DNA of 64,000 nt, from assembly GCF_046244365.1 (NCBI RefSeq), contig NZ_CP176395.1:6572001-6636000 (forward strand), read 5' to 3'. Within the stretch, counting starts at the first letter, position 1. Every line of letters begins with the position of its first letter. This DNA is from Paenibacillus_V sp046244365. Its GTDB lineage: Bacteria > Bacillota > Bacilli > Paenibacillales > NBRC-103111. The notes below the pieces were generated by a model. It saw nothing but the letters and a program-made list of their open reading frames with translations, was not told the DNA's origin and did not search any database. This document shows, in pieces, positions 16,178-24,711 of this stretch. A program made the position numbers and the translations under genes.

Positions 16178-17446
16178 TTAAACCCAGCCTCTCCACCGTG
16201 CAGCTTCCGCGATTTTTTTCAAACCGGCTATATAGGCAGCCAATCTCATATCCACCTTGCTTACAAGAGAGATTTGGTAGACGGTTCGAAACGATTTGAC
16301 CAAAATTTTTTCCAGTTTCTCGTTGATCTCTTCTTCAGACCAATAATAGCCTTGATTGTTTTGAACCCACTCGAAGTAAGAAACGATGACTGCGCCCGTA
16401 CTCGCCAGGACGTCCGGAACAATCAGCACGCCTCTTTCGCTGAGCATTTCCGTTGCGATCTTCGTTGTCGGCCCGTTCGCAGCTTCTACCAGTATTTTAG
16501 CTTTGATCATGGAAGCGTTCTCAGCCGTAATTTGATTTTCAATGGCTGCAGGGATTAAAATGTCGCACTCCTGAACCAGGAGTTCCTGATTGGTTATCAG
16601 GTTCCCGAACAGATGGGTTACAGCGCCGAAGGAATCCCTTTTTTCCAGCAAATAATCGACATCCAGACCTTCCGGATTGTATAAAGCGCCGTTTGCATCT
16701 GATATCCCCACTATTTTCGCGCCGGAATCATGCAGAAATTTTGCCAGAAAACTTCCCGCATTGCCGAACCCTTGAATAATCACTTTTGCCCCATCCATCC
16801 GCACTTTGGCCACTGTCGCCGCTTCGCGCAAGACAATGGTGACCCCTTTGGCCGTCGAGGAATCTCTTCCGACCGAGCCTCCCAATACAAGCGGCTTGCC
16901 TGTAATAAATCCGGGCGAGTCGAGCTCGCGGATACGGCTATATTCATCCATCATCCAGGCCATGATTTGAGTATTGGTATACACATCCGGAGCAGGAATA
17001 TCTTTGGTCGGACCTACGAGCTGGCTGACAGCCCGTACATATCCGCGGCTTAAACGTTCCAATTCTCTGGTGGACATGGCACGCGGATCGCACCGAATTC
17101 CGCCCTTGCCCCCGCCATACGGGAGATCGGTCAGACCGCACTTGATACTCATCCACATCGATAGCGCTTTCACTTCCTCTTCCGTAATTTCCGGATGAAA
17201 ACGAATGCCGCCTTTGGTCGGTCCTACCGCATCATTGTGCTGGGCGCGGTAACCGGTGAATACCTTGATGGACCCGTCATCCATGCGTATGGGAATCCGA
17301 ACCGTCAATAAACGAAGCGGTTCCTTCAAAAGTTCATAAAACGACTCTTCATAGCCCATATGTTCTAACGCTTTCTTGATCACCTGCTGCGTTCGATCCA
17401 AAACATCGACATTTTCCGTTTGCCGCTCCATCGTATTTGCCTTCAT
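16178..17446 (-). CDS. gudB: NAD-dependent glutamate dehydrogenase, RocG/GudB type
   Basis: A 422-residue hexameric-type glutamate dehydrogenase. The active-site segment reads GPTKGGIRFHPEITEEEVKALSMWMSIKCGLTDLPYGGGKGG, shown here in fragments: GPTKGGIRFHP, then KCGLTDLPYGGGKGG with the catalytic Lys. The Rossmann domain starts at VIIQGFGNAGSF. Length and sequence fit the catabolic Bacillus enzymes that convert glutamate to 2-oxoglutarate, ammonia and NADH. First gene of the catabolic run, start behind GGAGGACAATC. It would regenerate 2-oxoglutarate for the two aminotransferases. A dyad at 17490-17519 lies 44 bases upstream. Confidence 0.93.
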   Translation of the reverse strand: MKANTMERQTENVDVLDRTQQVIKKALEHMGYEESFYELLKEPLRLLTVRIPIRMDDGSIKVFTGYRAQHNDAVGPTKGGIRFHPEITEEEVKALSMWMSIKCGLTDLPYGGGKGGIRCDPRAMSTRELERLSRGYVRAVSQLVGPTKDIPAPDVYTNTQIMAWMMDEYSRIRELDSPGFITGKPLVLGGSVGRDSSTAKGVTIVLREAATVAKVRMDGAKVIIQGFGNAGSFLAKFLHDSGAKIVGISDANGALYNPEGLDVDYLLEKRDSFGAVTHLFGNLITNQELLVQECDILIPAAIENQITAENASMIKAKILVEAANGPTTKIATEMLSERGVLIVPDVLASTGAVIVSYFEWVQNNQGYYWSEEEINEKLEKILVKSFRTVYQISLVSKVDMRLAAYIAGLKKIAEAARWRGWV

Positions 17447-17489
17447 GATTGTCCTCCGGCTTCTGCGTATTTTCCAGCATCGAAAGCAT

Positions 17490-17519
17490 GTGTTACCTGT
17501 ATTTTAATATAGGCAACAC
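17490..17519. promoter_or_regulatory. Dyad operator between gudB and the PucR regulator
   Basis: Two 14-base arms, GTGTTACCTGTATT and (reverse complement) GTGTTGCCTATATT, match at 12 of 14 positions around a two-base centre. It lies in the divergent region between the catabolic genes and the PucR-family gene and is the best candidate binding site for that regulator. Confidence 0.5.
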
Positions 17520-17567
17520 CCCTCATCTATTCGCCGCGCGAGTCCAAAATACAATTGCTTTTTTATA

Positions 17568-17587
17568 CATCATGTACAAAGATGATG
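17568..17587. promoter_or_regulatory. Short inverted repeat upstream of the PucR gene
   Basis: CATCAT and ATGATG arms are separated by eight bases, 64 bases before the regulator start. It could be a second operator; short arms make this weak. Confidence 0.25.
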
Positions 17588-17650
17588 TTGCTGAAAATAG
17601 ATGCCCGTGATATAACTAACTCAAACAACCATGAACGCAAAGGGGCATGA

Positions 17651-19300
17651 ATGATGGGAATTAGTATCCTCGAGGCCATTCAGCTTCCCGTAATGTCTCA
17701 GACGAAGTTGGTCGCCGGATTAGACGGTCTGAACAATATCATTAAATGGGTAACGATCGTGGAAGTGATTGATGATATCAACCGGCTGCAAGAAGGCGAA
17801 TTCCTCATCACTACTGGCTTCGGCCTGATGGAGAGCATGGAGAAGCGGGAACAATTTCATGCTCTCTTGGCCAACAGGAAATTGTCGGGAATAGCCCTGT
17901 ACACCGGTTTTTATATCCGTGAAATTCCCGAATCGTTTATCGAAATCGCCAACCGCTCTGCACTTCCGTTAATCGAAATTCCGATCGACATCAACTTCTC
18001 CATGATCACCAAAGCGATTTTGGAACAAATCGTAAATAAACAATTCGCCATGTTTGAGCATTCGATCAACATCCATAAGGAATTCACGCAGCTCGTACTC
18101 GGCAACCAAGGAATCCAAGCCATTACGCAAACGCTTTCTCGCCTCACGGAAGGAAGCATTATTCTGTTTAATCAAGATAAATCGGTTGTGGGCGATTGGT
18201 TGATTCACGATGATGTGAAGATGGCGAATAAAGACACGCTGGAGATCCTTTCCCGGGAAGTCCCGTTACCCTTCGATCAGCAAGTATCTCAATTGCTTGA
18301 TTTGGACAACCCGTACATCATGTCCCTATACGCCATCATTGCCAACAATGTAAACTACGGATGGATTTTAACCATCAAGGATAAGCAGCGATGGAAAGAA
18401 ATCGATCAGATAGCGATTGAACATGCCGCAACCGTATACGCCATCGAGTTTTTGAGGTATAAAGCGATAGCGGATACCGAGATTCGTCTTCAAGGCGACT
18501 TTCTCGATCAGATTCTTCATGGAAACTTTACGGACATAAGCGAAGCGATTGAGCGCGGAAAGAAGCTCGGATTCGATTTGATGTTGAGCCAAGCCATCTT
18601 GCAGATTAAGGTGGAGAACCTTCCGCCGAACTTCGAGCGGCATACCTTAAATGAGATGCTGGAGCGGCTTTATCGAATCGTAAGCCAGGTTATGCTGAAC
18701 AATAGCCGTCAATTTTTATTGCGCAACCGATTGGACGGTTTCATTATTCTTATGGAAACGAATGAAGACGCGCATCCGTCATCGAAGCTATCCAAAATGG
18801 CGATCGTTCAACAGATTGACGAGAAATGGAAACTTATTTACCCGCAATTCCCGCTTAGAATCGGGATCGGCAGGAGCTATAACGAGATTTCCCGTTTATC
18901 TCAGAGCGCCAAGGAGGCGCAGCATGCATTAACCTTCTCCAAGCTGCTGTTCAAACCGAAATCCCTCGTCGAATACGACGATTTGGGCCTTTATCATTTT
19001 CTGATCCAGATGCAGGAATTAGGCATGAATGTACGGGAGTTCTCGGAAACCCATATCGGAGCCTTACTGCAAAACAAACGGCAAAGCGCCGACATGATTC
19101 TTACTTTGGAAACGTATCTGTATAACAACCAAAGTATCCATGCTACGGCGGCAGAACTGTATATTCACCGTCATACGCTAAAGTATCGGATAACCCAAAT
19201 TGAAAAAAAGACCGGCTACAGCTTACAGTCTCCGGAAGACCGTTTCCATTTGCACCTGGCCATTATGGCTTATAAACTGCTCGCTTCCTCCAACGATTGA
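17651..19300 (+). CDS. PucR-family transcriptional regulator
   Basis: A 549-residue activator/repressor divergent from the gudB-to-aldehyde-dehydrogenase run. The N-terminal PucR sensor domain is visible in LVAGLDGLNNIIKWVTIVEV and LQEGEFLITTGFGL. The middle part (about 290-420) is a degenerate GGDEF-like CdaR region. The C-terminal PucR helix-turn-helix lies in ETYLYNNQSIHATAAEL followed by YIHRHTLKYRITQIEKKTG. PucR-family proteins commonly control nitrogen compound, amino-acid and 4-aminobutyrate catabolism. Position makes it the likely pathway-specific regulator. The start is one of two adjacent ATGs behind AAAGGGG. Confidence 0.9.
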   Translation: MMGISILEAIQLPVMSQTKLVAGLDGLNNIIKWVTIVEVIDDINRLQEGEFLITTGFGLMESMEKREQFHALLANRKLSGIALYTGFYIREIPESFIEIANRSALPLIEIPIDINFSMITKAILEQIVNKQFAMFEHSINIHKEFTQLVLGNQGIQAITQTLSRLTEGSIILFNQDKSVVGDWLIHDDVKMANKDTLEILSREVPLPFDQQVSQLLDLDNPYIMSLYAIIANNVNYGWILTIKDKQRWKEIDQIAIEHAATVYAIEFLRYKAIADTEIRLQGDFLDQILHGNFTDISEAIERGKKLGFDLMLSQAILQIKVENLPPNFERHTLNEMLERLYRIVSQVMLNNSRQFLLRNRLDGFIILMETNEDAHPSSKLSKMAIVQQIDEKWKLIYPQFPLRIGIGRSYNEISRLSQSAKEAQHALTFSKLLFKPKSLVEYDDLGLYHFLIQMQELGMNVREFSETHIGALLQNKRQSADMILTLETYLYNNQSIHATAAELYIHRHTLKYRITQIEKKTGYSLQSPEDRFHLHLAIMAYKLLASSND

Positions 19301-19334
19301 TTTCGTTTGATAGCCGTCTTCTGCGTAGAAATAA

Positions 19335-19370
19335 CAAAGAGGGGCAAGTGCTAACGCCCGCCCCTCTTTG
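19335..19370. terminator. Bidirectional terminator between PucR and creatininase-family genes
   Basis: The stem CAAAGAGGGGC / GCCCCTCTTTG encloses a 14-base loop. A and T runs on both sides suit termination of both converging genes. Confidence 0.75.
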
Positions 19371-19390
19371 CTTGCTTCTATAGGAGAATT

Positions 19391-20212
19391 CTATAGGTGG
19401 CTGATTCTGGGGTGATGTTCCCTTTGTTGGAATAACTCTATAAATTCCACAAGTCCCTCAACCGCGGCATTTAGCAGCAGCTCCCCTTTTTCTCTCGTTG
19501 CTTTCGTAGGGTCACCTAAGGTTCCGGTTTCCGAAATCGCGCTCCAATATGGCATCATGATGACGGGCTTCCCTTCGCCGGGTCCAATCAGATCCAGCCA
19601 AAAATATTTGGATTGTTTAAATTTATCCAAATCCCGAACCGCTTTATCCATTTGAACCAAATCTTCTTTGATCGCCAGATACATCGACGTTTCCAGTTCG
19701 CAAGCATGATTCATGCCGCCGGGATTTTCCGACTCTCTAACCTTCGCTACACATGAAATCAACGGCTCCAAATCCCAATGGGAAATGGAAGCGCACATAA
19801 CGTCCGGGTATTCCAAAATCGTTTGACGGGCGGCAACCTGCAGCAAGGATACATTGCTTCCGTGACCGTTCATCAGAAGAATTCTTTTAAACCCTTGATG
19901 CGCCAGACTTTTACAAACATCGACCACATATCGAATGAAGGTTTCACCGCTAATCGAAATGACTCCCGGAAAATCCATCTGATGAGGCGCATAGCCGTGA
20001 TTGATCGGAGGAATGACCACCATCCTATGCGGGATTTTGGCGCCGGCACGAACGCATACTTCATTCGCCAAAACAAGATCCGTATCCACAGGCAGATGGT
20101 GACCGTGCTCCTCGATCATCGCAACCGGAACGACGGCGACCCGCTGTTCTTGTATCACTTGTTTAATTTCCGGCCAAGTCATCTCGGCAAAAAGATGTTT
20201 ATCGACGCCCAT
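19391..20212 (-). CDS. Creatininase-family amidohydrolase
   Basis: A 273-residue member of the creatininase/MftE metal-dependent hydrolase family. The metal-site motif EEHGHHLPVDTD (Glu 34, His 36, Asp 45), NGHGSN (His 117) and HACELETS (Glu 172/174) are all present. Family members hydrolyse cyclic or linear amides such as creatinine or N-formyl compounds. It ends 21 bases after the terminator shared with pucR and starts 11 bases after the amino-acid permease gene, so it is co-transcribed with the importer. It may process the imported compound; the exact substrate cannot be read from the sequence. Confidence 0.88.
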   Translation of the reverse strand: MGVDKHLFAEMTWPEIKQVIQEQRVAVVPVAMIEEHGHHLPVDTDLVLANEVCVRAGAKIPHRMVVIPPINHGYAPHQMDFPGVISISGETFIRYVVDVCKSLAHQGFKRILLMNGHGSNVSLLQVAARQTILEYPDVMCASISHWDLEPLISCVAKVRESENPGGMNHACELETSMYLAIKEDLVQMDKAVRDLDKFKQSKYFWLDLIGPGEGKPVIMMPYWSAISETGTLGDPTKATREKGELLLNAAVEGLVEFIELFQQREHHPRISHL

Positions 20213-20223
20213 TGTATTTCCTC

Positions 20224-20940
20224 CTATTTTTTATGAATGATTGAGGCTGCAATCGCACTTATCCATTTCTTGTCGGTCACATTTTTTTTGTTTGCTTTTG
20301 AATGAATATCAAGTCTTGCTTCCAGCTTGTTCACCAGATAGGTAAAGATCAATACGAGAGCCAGATAATACAATCCGACAACCATATAGGTTTCCAATTG
20401 TTTAAAATTCGAGGCCGCTTCGCTTAAAGCGGAACCCCACAGATCCGACATTCCCACGTAAGCGACGAGGGAGGACTCTTTAAGCCCGCTTATAAACTGG
20501 TTTCCAAGAGCGGGAATTGCCCTCTTGAACGCTTGCGGCAAAACGATTCTTCTCATGGCGAGCGGATAAGACATGCCTAAAGAGCGAGCCGCTTCCATCT
20601 GACCGCGATCGATCGATTGAATGGAACCGCGAAATATTTCCGCGATGTAAGCGCCTCCATGGACGGCAAGCGCCAGCACTCCCGCCCAAAACTGCGACAA
20701 CACAACTATGTTGGAAATGCCGAAATAAAGAACGGCTATTTGCACGATGAGCGGCGTTCCGCGGATGACCGTAATATAAACGTTCGCGATAACGTTCAAT
20801 ATTTTGCTCTTGGAAAGTTTAAAAAAAGCAAATATGAGACCGATTCCGCTCCCCAGTAAAAGAGAGACGACCGTTAGCCTTAATGTAAGCAGAGTCGCTT
20901 TCAGAAAAACCTCATAGCTTGAGATCATAATATCCACCAT
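20224..20940 (-). CDS. Polar amino-acid ABC transporter permease (GlnP/HisM type)
   Basis: About 238 residues with four or five membrane helices and the EAA loop GQMEAARSLGMSYPLAMRRIVLPQAFKRAIP. It carries the LRLTVVS start and RGTPLIVQI motif typical of amino-acid permeases. About 25 hydrophilic residues extend past the last helix (after NKLEARLDIHSK), slightly longer than usual. The start is most likely the ATG at 20940 with GAGGTG before it; a GTG at 20949 is possible. It would work as a homodimer with the lipoprotein and ATPase encoded upstream. Confidence 0.92.
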   Translation of the reverse strand: MVDIMISSYEVFLKATLLTLRLTVVSLLLGSGIGLIFAFFKLSKSKILNVIANVYITVIRGTPLIVQIAVLYFGISNIVVLSQFWAGVLALAVHGGAYIAEIFRGSIQSIDRGQMEAARSLGMSYPLAMRRIVLPQAFKRAIPALGNQFISGLKESSLVAYVGMSDLWGSALSEAASNFKQLETYMVVGLYYLALVLIFTYLVNKLEARLDIHSKANKKNVTDKKWISAIAASIIHKK

Positions 20941-21003
20941 GATGTTCACCTCATCCTTATAAATGCGAAGACAGGGTGCAGCGACACCCTATCCTGTTTT
21001 TTA

Positions 21004-21789
21004 TTATTTTCGCAAAATGCTTTTTCCGAACCATTTTTGACTGATCTTCTCGTACGTGCCGTCCTTAATAATGTCGGCTAGAGCTTTATTCAGCTTATCA
21101 AGCAGCTCTTTGTCCTCTTTTCTTACCGCAATTCCGGCTTTCGACAACGTTAAAGGCTCGCCGATTTCTTTGATGGCTACCGAGCTTTCCTTCATCATTC
21201 GGAATCCTACCAAATCGTCTGTAATGACCGCATCCACCCGGCCGCTGGGCAGGTCCATAAGTGCCGTTAAATCGCTGTCATATTCCGTAATTTTATCCGT
21301 CTGCTTGGTAGCTAATTCTTTAAATGTACTCGCCTTAAGAACACCTAGCTTTTTGCCTTTCAAATCCTCGACGGATTTAATGCTGTTATTCGTATTGGCC
21401 ACAAAAATTTGCGCCCCGGAATTGTAATAAGGAGTCGTGAAGCTGACCGTTTGCTCGCGTTCCGGCGTAATCGCCATGCTGCCCAATATTGCATCGTATT
21501 TTTTGGAAATCAGCCCTTGAATGATCGTTTCCCAAGGATTGGTTACCGGAACCGCTTTCATGTTCATTTTGTCTGCCAAGGCTTGTCCGATTTCCACGTC
21601 AAAACCGACAAGCTGTCCGTTTTCCTTAAAATTGAACGGCTTATACAGCCCGCTCATGGCAAAGTGAAATTCCTTTTGCTTCTCGGTTTGTTTCCCTTCG
21701 CCGGCAGACGCCTTCTTGTCCGATGCGCACCCTGCGAGCAGCATGGATCCCATAACGATCGATAGTATAGCAATCAGCCACTTCTTCAT
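21004..21789 (-). CDS. Amino-acid ABC transporter substrate-binding lipoprotein
   Basis: A 261-residue family 3 solute-binding protein. Lipoprotein signal MKKWLIAILSIVMGSMLLAGC (shown to Cys 21) is followed by a Lys/Glu tether. Core motifs: YKPFNFKENGQLVGFDVEIG, a GSMAITPEREQTVSFTTPYY stretch and GRVDAVITDDLVG. It binds a polar amino acid or similar amine outside the cell. Lies between permease and ATPase genes. The ligand is unknown, though the neighbouring catabolic run suggests a non-standard amino acid. Confidence 0.92.
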   Translation of the reverse strand: MKKWLIAILSIVMGSMLLAGCASDKKASAGEGKQTEKQKEFHFAMSGLYKPFNFKENGQLVGFDVEIGQALADKMNMKAVPVTNPWETIIQGLISKKYDAILGSMAITPEREQTVSFTTPYYNSGAQIFVANTNNSIKSVEDLKGKKLGVLKASTFKELATKQTDKITEYDSDLTALMDLPSGRVDAVITDDLVGFRMMKESSVAIKEIGEPLTLSKAGIAVRKEDKELLDKLNKALADIIKDGTYEKISQKWFGKSILRK

Positions 21790-21809
21790 GTTTAACCCTC
21801 CAATGATTT

Positions 21810-22532
21810 TTATCGTATGCTGCGTAAAAATTGCTGCGCCCTCTCCGTTTTCGGATTGGCAAAAAACTGCTCCGGATGAGCTTCTTCCATAATCCGTCCA
21901 TCCCCCATGAAGACGACCCGGTCGGCAACCTCGCGTGCGAAGCCCATCTCATGGGTTACGATTACCATGGTCATTCCTTCTTTGGCAAGCTGCCTCATGA
22001 CCTGAAAAACCTCTCCGACAAGCTCAGGGTCAAGGGAAGAGGTCGGTTCGTCGAACAGCATGATCCGCGGCGCCATAGCGAGTGCCCTGGCAATGGCGAC
22101 ACGCTGTTTTTGGCCGCCCGACAGCCTATCGGGGTACTCGTGCGCCTTGTCCTTCAAGCCTACCTTCTCAAGCAAATCGTAGGCGATTTCGGTGGCGTCT
22201 TTCTTTTTCATTTTCTTGACATGTATGGGTGCCTCAATAATATTTTCCAAGACCGTTTTATGAGGAAACAGGTTAAAATGCTGAAACACCATGCCCACTT
22301 CTTGGCGAACTTGATTCAGGTTTGTTTTGTGGGGATCGCATTTTTCTCCGCGAATGTAAACTTCCCCATCGTCATAAATTTCCAGAAAGTTTATACACCT
22401 TAGCAAAGTGCTCTTTCCCGATCCGCTTGCGCCTAGTAGAACAACCACCTCCTTTTCTTGAACGGTTAAATCAACGCCTTTTAAAACGCTTACATTTCCG
22501 AATGACTTAACCAGGTTCTTGACTTTGATCAT
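21810..22532 (-). CDS. Amino-acid ABC transporter ATPase (GlnQ type)
   Basis: A 240-residue ATPase of normal length: Walker A GASGSGKST, Q-loop in VFQHFNLFPHKT, signature LSGGQKQRVAIARALA, Walker B IMLFDEPTSSLDPE and switch His in VTHEMGFA. First gene of the importer-creatininase run (order ATPase, binding protein, permease, creatininase-family enzyme). The ribosome site is AGGAGG followed by TCCACTC before the ATG. Confidence 0.95.
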   Translation of the reverse strand: MIKVKNLVKSFGNVSVLKGVDLTVQEKEVVVLLGASGSGKSTLLRCINFLEIYDDGEVYIRGEKCDPHKTNLNQVRQEVGMVFQHFNLFPHKTVLENIIEAPIHVKKMKKKDATEIAYDLLEKVGLKDKAHEYPDRLSGGQKQRVAIARALAMAPRIMLFDEPTSSLDPELVGEVFQVMRQLAKEGMTMVIVTHEMGFAREVADRVVFMGDGRIMEEAHPEQFFANPKTERAQQFLRSIR

Positions 22533-22871
22533 GAGTGGACCTCCTAGTAAAGGGTTGCAACCAAGTTTTAATACACACCGTCTAATTTATAAGTTGTTGA
22601 AGTTTAGTATCATTCTAGCGTGTAGCCTTGAATAAATAAATCTTAATACAGAAAGTGACAACAAACTATTCGCCGCCATAACGAAAAAAGCCATGTCATT
22701 TTTATACTCGACGTATATAAATGACATGGGCATATAACGTTTAATAGGAACTCGGAAAGCAGCAGCCGCAAGCGTGAAAAGGCCGATAATAACAACTATA
22801 TTATCCCTGACGGAGGGGCTCGGCCGATACCGGTAATTTTATACTTCTGCCATCAAAGCTCCAATTCTCTG
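22533..22871. other. Intergenic stretch between the importer and the glyoxylate-shunt genes
   Basis: Contains the upstream region of the importer ATPase gene and the long hairpin at 22684-22729. No coding signal was seen. Confidence 0.5.
22684..22729 (-). terminator. Long AT-rich hairpin ending the aceA-aceB transcript
   Basis: Arms 22691-22707 and 22713-22729 pair over 17 bases with one mismatch around TCGAC. On the minus strand the stem is followed by CTTTTTTCG, so it ends transcription coming from the aceB side. Confidence 0.65.
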
Positions 22872-23045
22872 TTATTCCTGCAGCAAGGAGTTATAAAGGG
22901 TCAATAAGAGCGGCGAAAGCGGATAAAAAATCGTACTTTCGCAAGTATTGCACTTCATGACGGAGCGGTCCTTAAGCGGTTTTAGATCGTTTTCGCATAT
23001 CGGACAGCAAGCTTCCGAAATCGTTTCGGCACCTGTCGGTCTCAT
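22872..23045 (-). CDS. Small CxxC (zinc-ribbon-like) protein after aceB
   Basis: A 57-residue protein from the ATG at 23045, behind AAGGAGAGTGTACCG; the start overlaps nothing, and the ribosome site lies in the end of aceB. It has two knuckles, CPIC near residue 14 and CNTC near residue 35, so one zinc or iron is likely bound. The C-terminus is hydrophobic (SPLLLTLYNSLLQE). It is translated from the aceA-aceB transcript. No family is recognised. A counterpart small CxxC protein precedes aceA. Confidence 0.7.
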   Translation of the reverse strand: MRPTGAETISEACCPICENDLKPLKDRSVMKCNTCESTIFYPLSPLLLTLYNSLLQE

Positions 23046-23070
23046 CGGTACACTCTCCTTCGTGATTGAT

Positions 23071-24681
23071 CTATAAGAAATCATAGCCCGGCAATGTCAA
23101 AAATTCATGAAAGTCGCGTGAAGCCGTCATTCGGCCGAAAAGCTCCGTTGCCAGCTGAAATCTGCCCTGTTCATACGCGATTTCACCGATCCGGCTCTTG
23201 ATCTTGAGCAGTTCTTCTTCCGACAGCCGTTGAAACAATTCAACCGTTATTTTGCGCCCGTCTTCCAAAATTCCCTTCGGATGATGAATCCACTGCCATA
23301 ATTGCGCCCGGGAAATCTCCGCCGTTGCCACATCTTCCATAAGATTATGGATCGGAACGGCGCCATGGCCTCTGAGCCAAGCTTCGATATACTGTATGCC
23401 TATGCTGATGTTGGCCCTGACTCCCGCTTCCGTTATCGGACCGGCGGGAACTCGCAGCAGGTCGGCTGATGTAATGGCCGGCTGCGTAATTTGTTTGCAG
23501 ATTTGATTCGGTGCAGGCATATGTTCATCGAATACCTGCTTCGCGATCGGAACGAGCCCGGGATGCGCCACCCACGTGCCGTCATGTCCGTTTCGGACCT
23601 CGCGAAGCTTATCGAGCCGTACTTTATTCATCGCTTCTTCATTCGCTTGCGGATCGTCCTTGACCGGAATTTGCGCGGCCATGCCTCCGATGCAAGGCGC
23701 CCCGCGTTTATGGCAGGTTTGAATGGCCAGCAGTGAATAAGAAGCCATAAACGGCGATTCCATCGTGACAAGTCCCCGGTCCGGCAAAATGACGTCAGGC
23801 TGATTGCGCAATTTTTTGAGATAACTGAAAATATAATCCCAACGGCCGCAGTTGAGTCCGGCGCTGTGCTCGCGAAGCTCATAAAGAATTTCATCCATTT
23901 CAAATGCGGCAAGTATCGTTTCAATGAGTACCGTGGCCTTGATCGTGCCTTGTGCAATGCCGAGCGCATCCTGCGCATAGACGAACACGTCGTTCCACAA
24001 ACGCGCTTCCAAATAACTTTCCAGCTTCGGCAAATAGAAATACGGTCCGCTTCCTTTGCCGATCAGCGTCTTGACGTTGTGGAACAAAAACAAACCGAAA
24101 TCGAATAAACTTGCGGAAACGGGATATCCGTCAATAAGGAGGTGCTTTTCTTCCAGATGCCATCCGCGGGGCCGAACCTTCAAAATAGCCGTGTTTTCGT
24201 TCAGCGTATATGTCTTGCCGCCGGGATTCTCAAAGCGGATCGTACCGTTTACCGCATCCCGCAAATTCAGCTGTCCCTCCACCACATTGGACCACGTCGG
24301 CGAATTCGCATCCTCAAAATCGGACATATACAGCTTGGCTCCGGAATTGAACGCATTGATGACCATTTTCCGATCGCCAGCAGGTCCCGTAATTTCCACG
24401 CGCCGGTCGTTAAGATCGGCAGGAATCGGAGAAATCGTCCAATCCCCTGCGCGTACCGCTTCCGTTTCCTTCAGAAAATCCGGCAGCTCCCCTGCATCGA
24501 TTCTCGCTTGACGCTCCTGCCGCTTCAGCAGCAGTTCTCTGCGTCTCGTACCGAATTGTCTTTCCAGATTCGCGATAAACGCTAAAGCTTCGGGCGTCAA
24601 AATCTCCAAATACGATTGATCTTTCATCTCGCCTTTCATTTCAATTCCTTGCGATATCGTTTGACCCGCCATCTTCCCCAT
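23071..24681 (-). CDS. aceB: Malate synthase A
   Basis: A 536-residue malate synthase of the A type, normal length. Recognisable motifs are DFEDANSPTW, RPRGWHLEEKH, TIKATVLIETILAAFEMDEI with the catalytic Arg/Glu region, and HNLMEDVATAEISRAQLWQW near the C-terminus. It condenses glyoxylate with acetyl-CoA to malate, the second step of the glyoxylate shunt. It follows aceA by 30 bases. Starts at the ATG at 24681 or, equally possible, the fourth codon. Confidence 0.96.
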   Translation of the reverse strand: MGKMAGQTISQGIEMKGEMKDQSYLEILTPEALAFIANLERQFGTRRRELLLKRQERQARIDAGELPDFLKETEAVRAGDWTISPIPADLNDRRVEITGPAGDRKMVINAFNSGAKLYMSDFEDANSPTWSNVVEGQLNLRDAVNGTIRFENPGGKTYTLNENTAILKVRPRGWHLEEKHLLIDGYPVSASLFDFGLFLFHNVKTLIGKGSGPYFYLPKLESYLEARLWNDVFVYAQDALGIAQGTIKATVLIETILAAFEMDEILYELREHSAGLNCGRWDYIFSYLKKLRNQPDVILPDRGLVTMESPFMASYSLLAIQTCHKRGAPCIGGMAAQIPVKDDPQANEEAMNKVRLDKLREVRNGHDGTWVAHPGLVPIAKQVFDEHMPAPNQICKQITQPAITSADLLRVPAGPITEAGVRANISIGIQYIEAWLRGHGAVPIHNLMEDVATAEISRAQLWQWIHHPKGILEDGRKITVELFQRLSEEELLKIKSRIGEIAYEQGRFQLATELFGRMTASRDFHEFLTLPGYDFL

Positions 24682-24711
24682 TCCCTTCTCCGCCGCACTG
24701 TTCGGCTGTAT

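Noticed and set aside
17460..17560. Sigma-54 (-24/-12) promoter for gudB, as for rocG in Bacillus
   Set aside because: No GG-N10-GC spacing fits, and the adjacent regulator is PucR type without an AAA+ domain.
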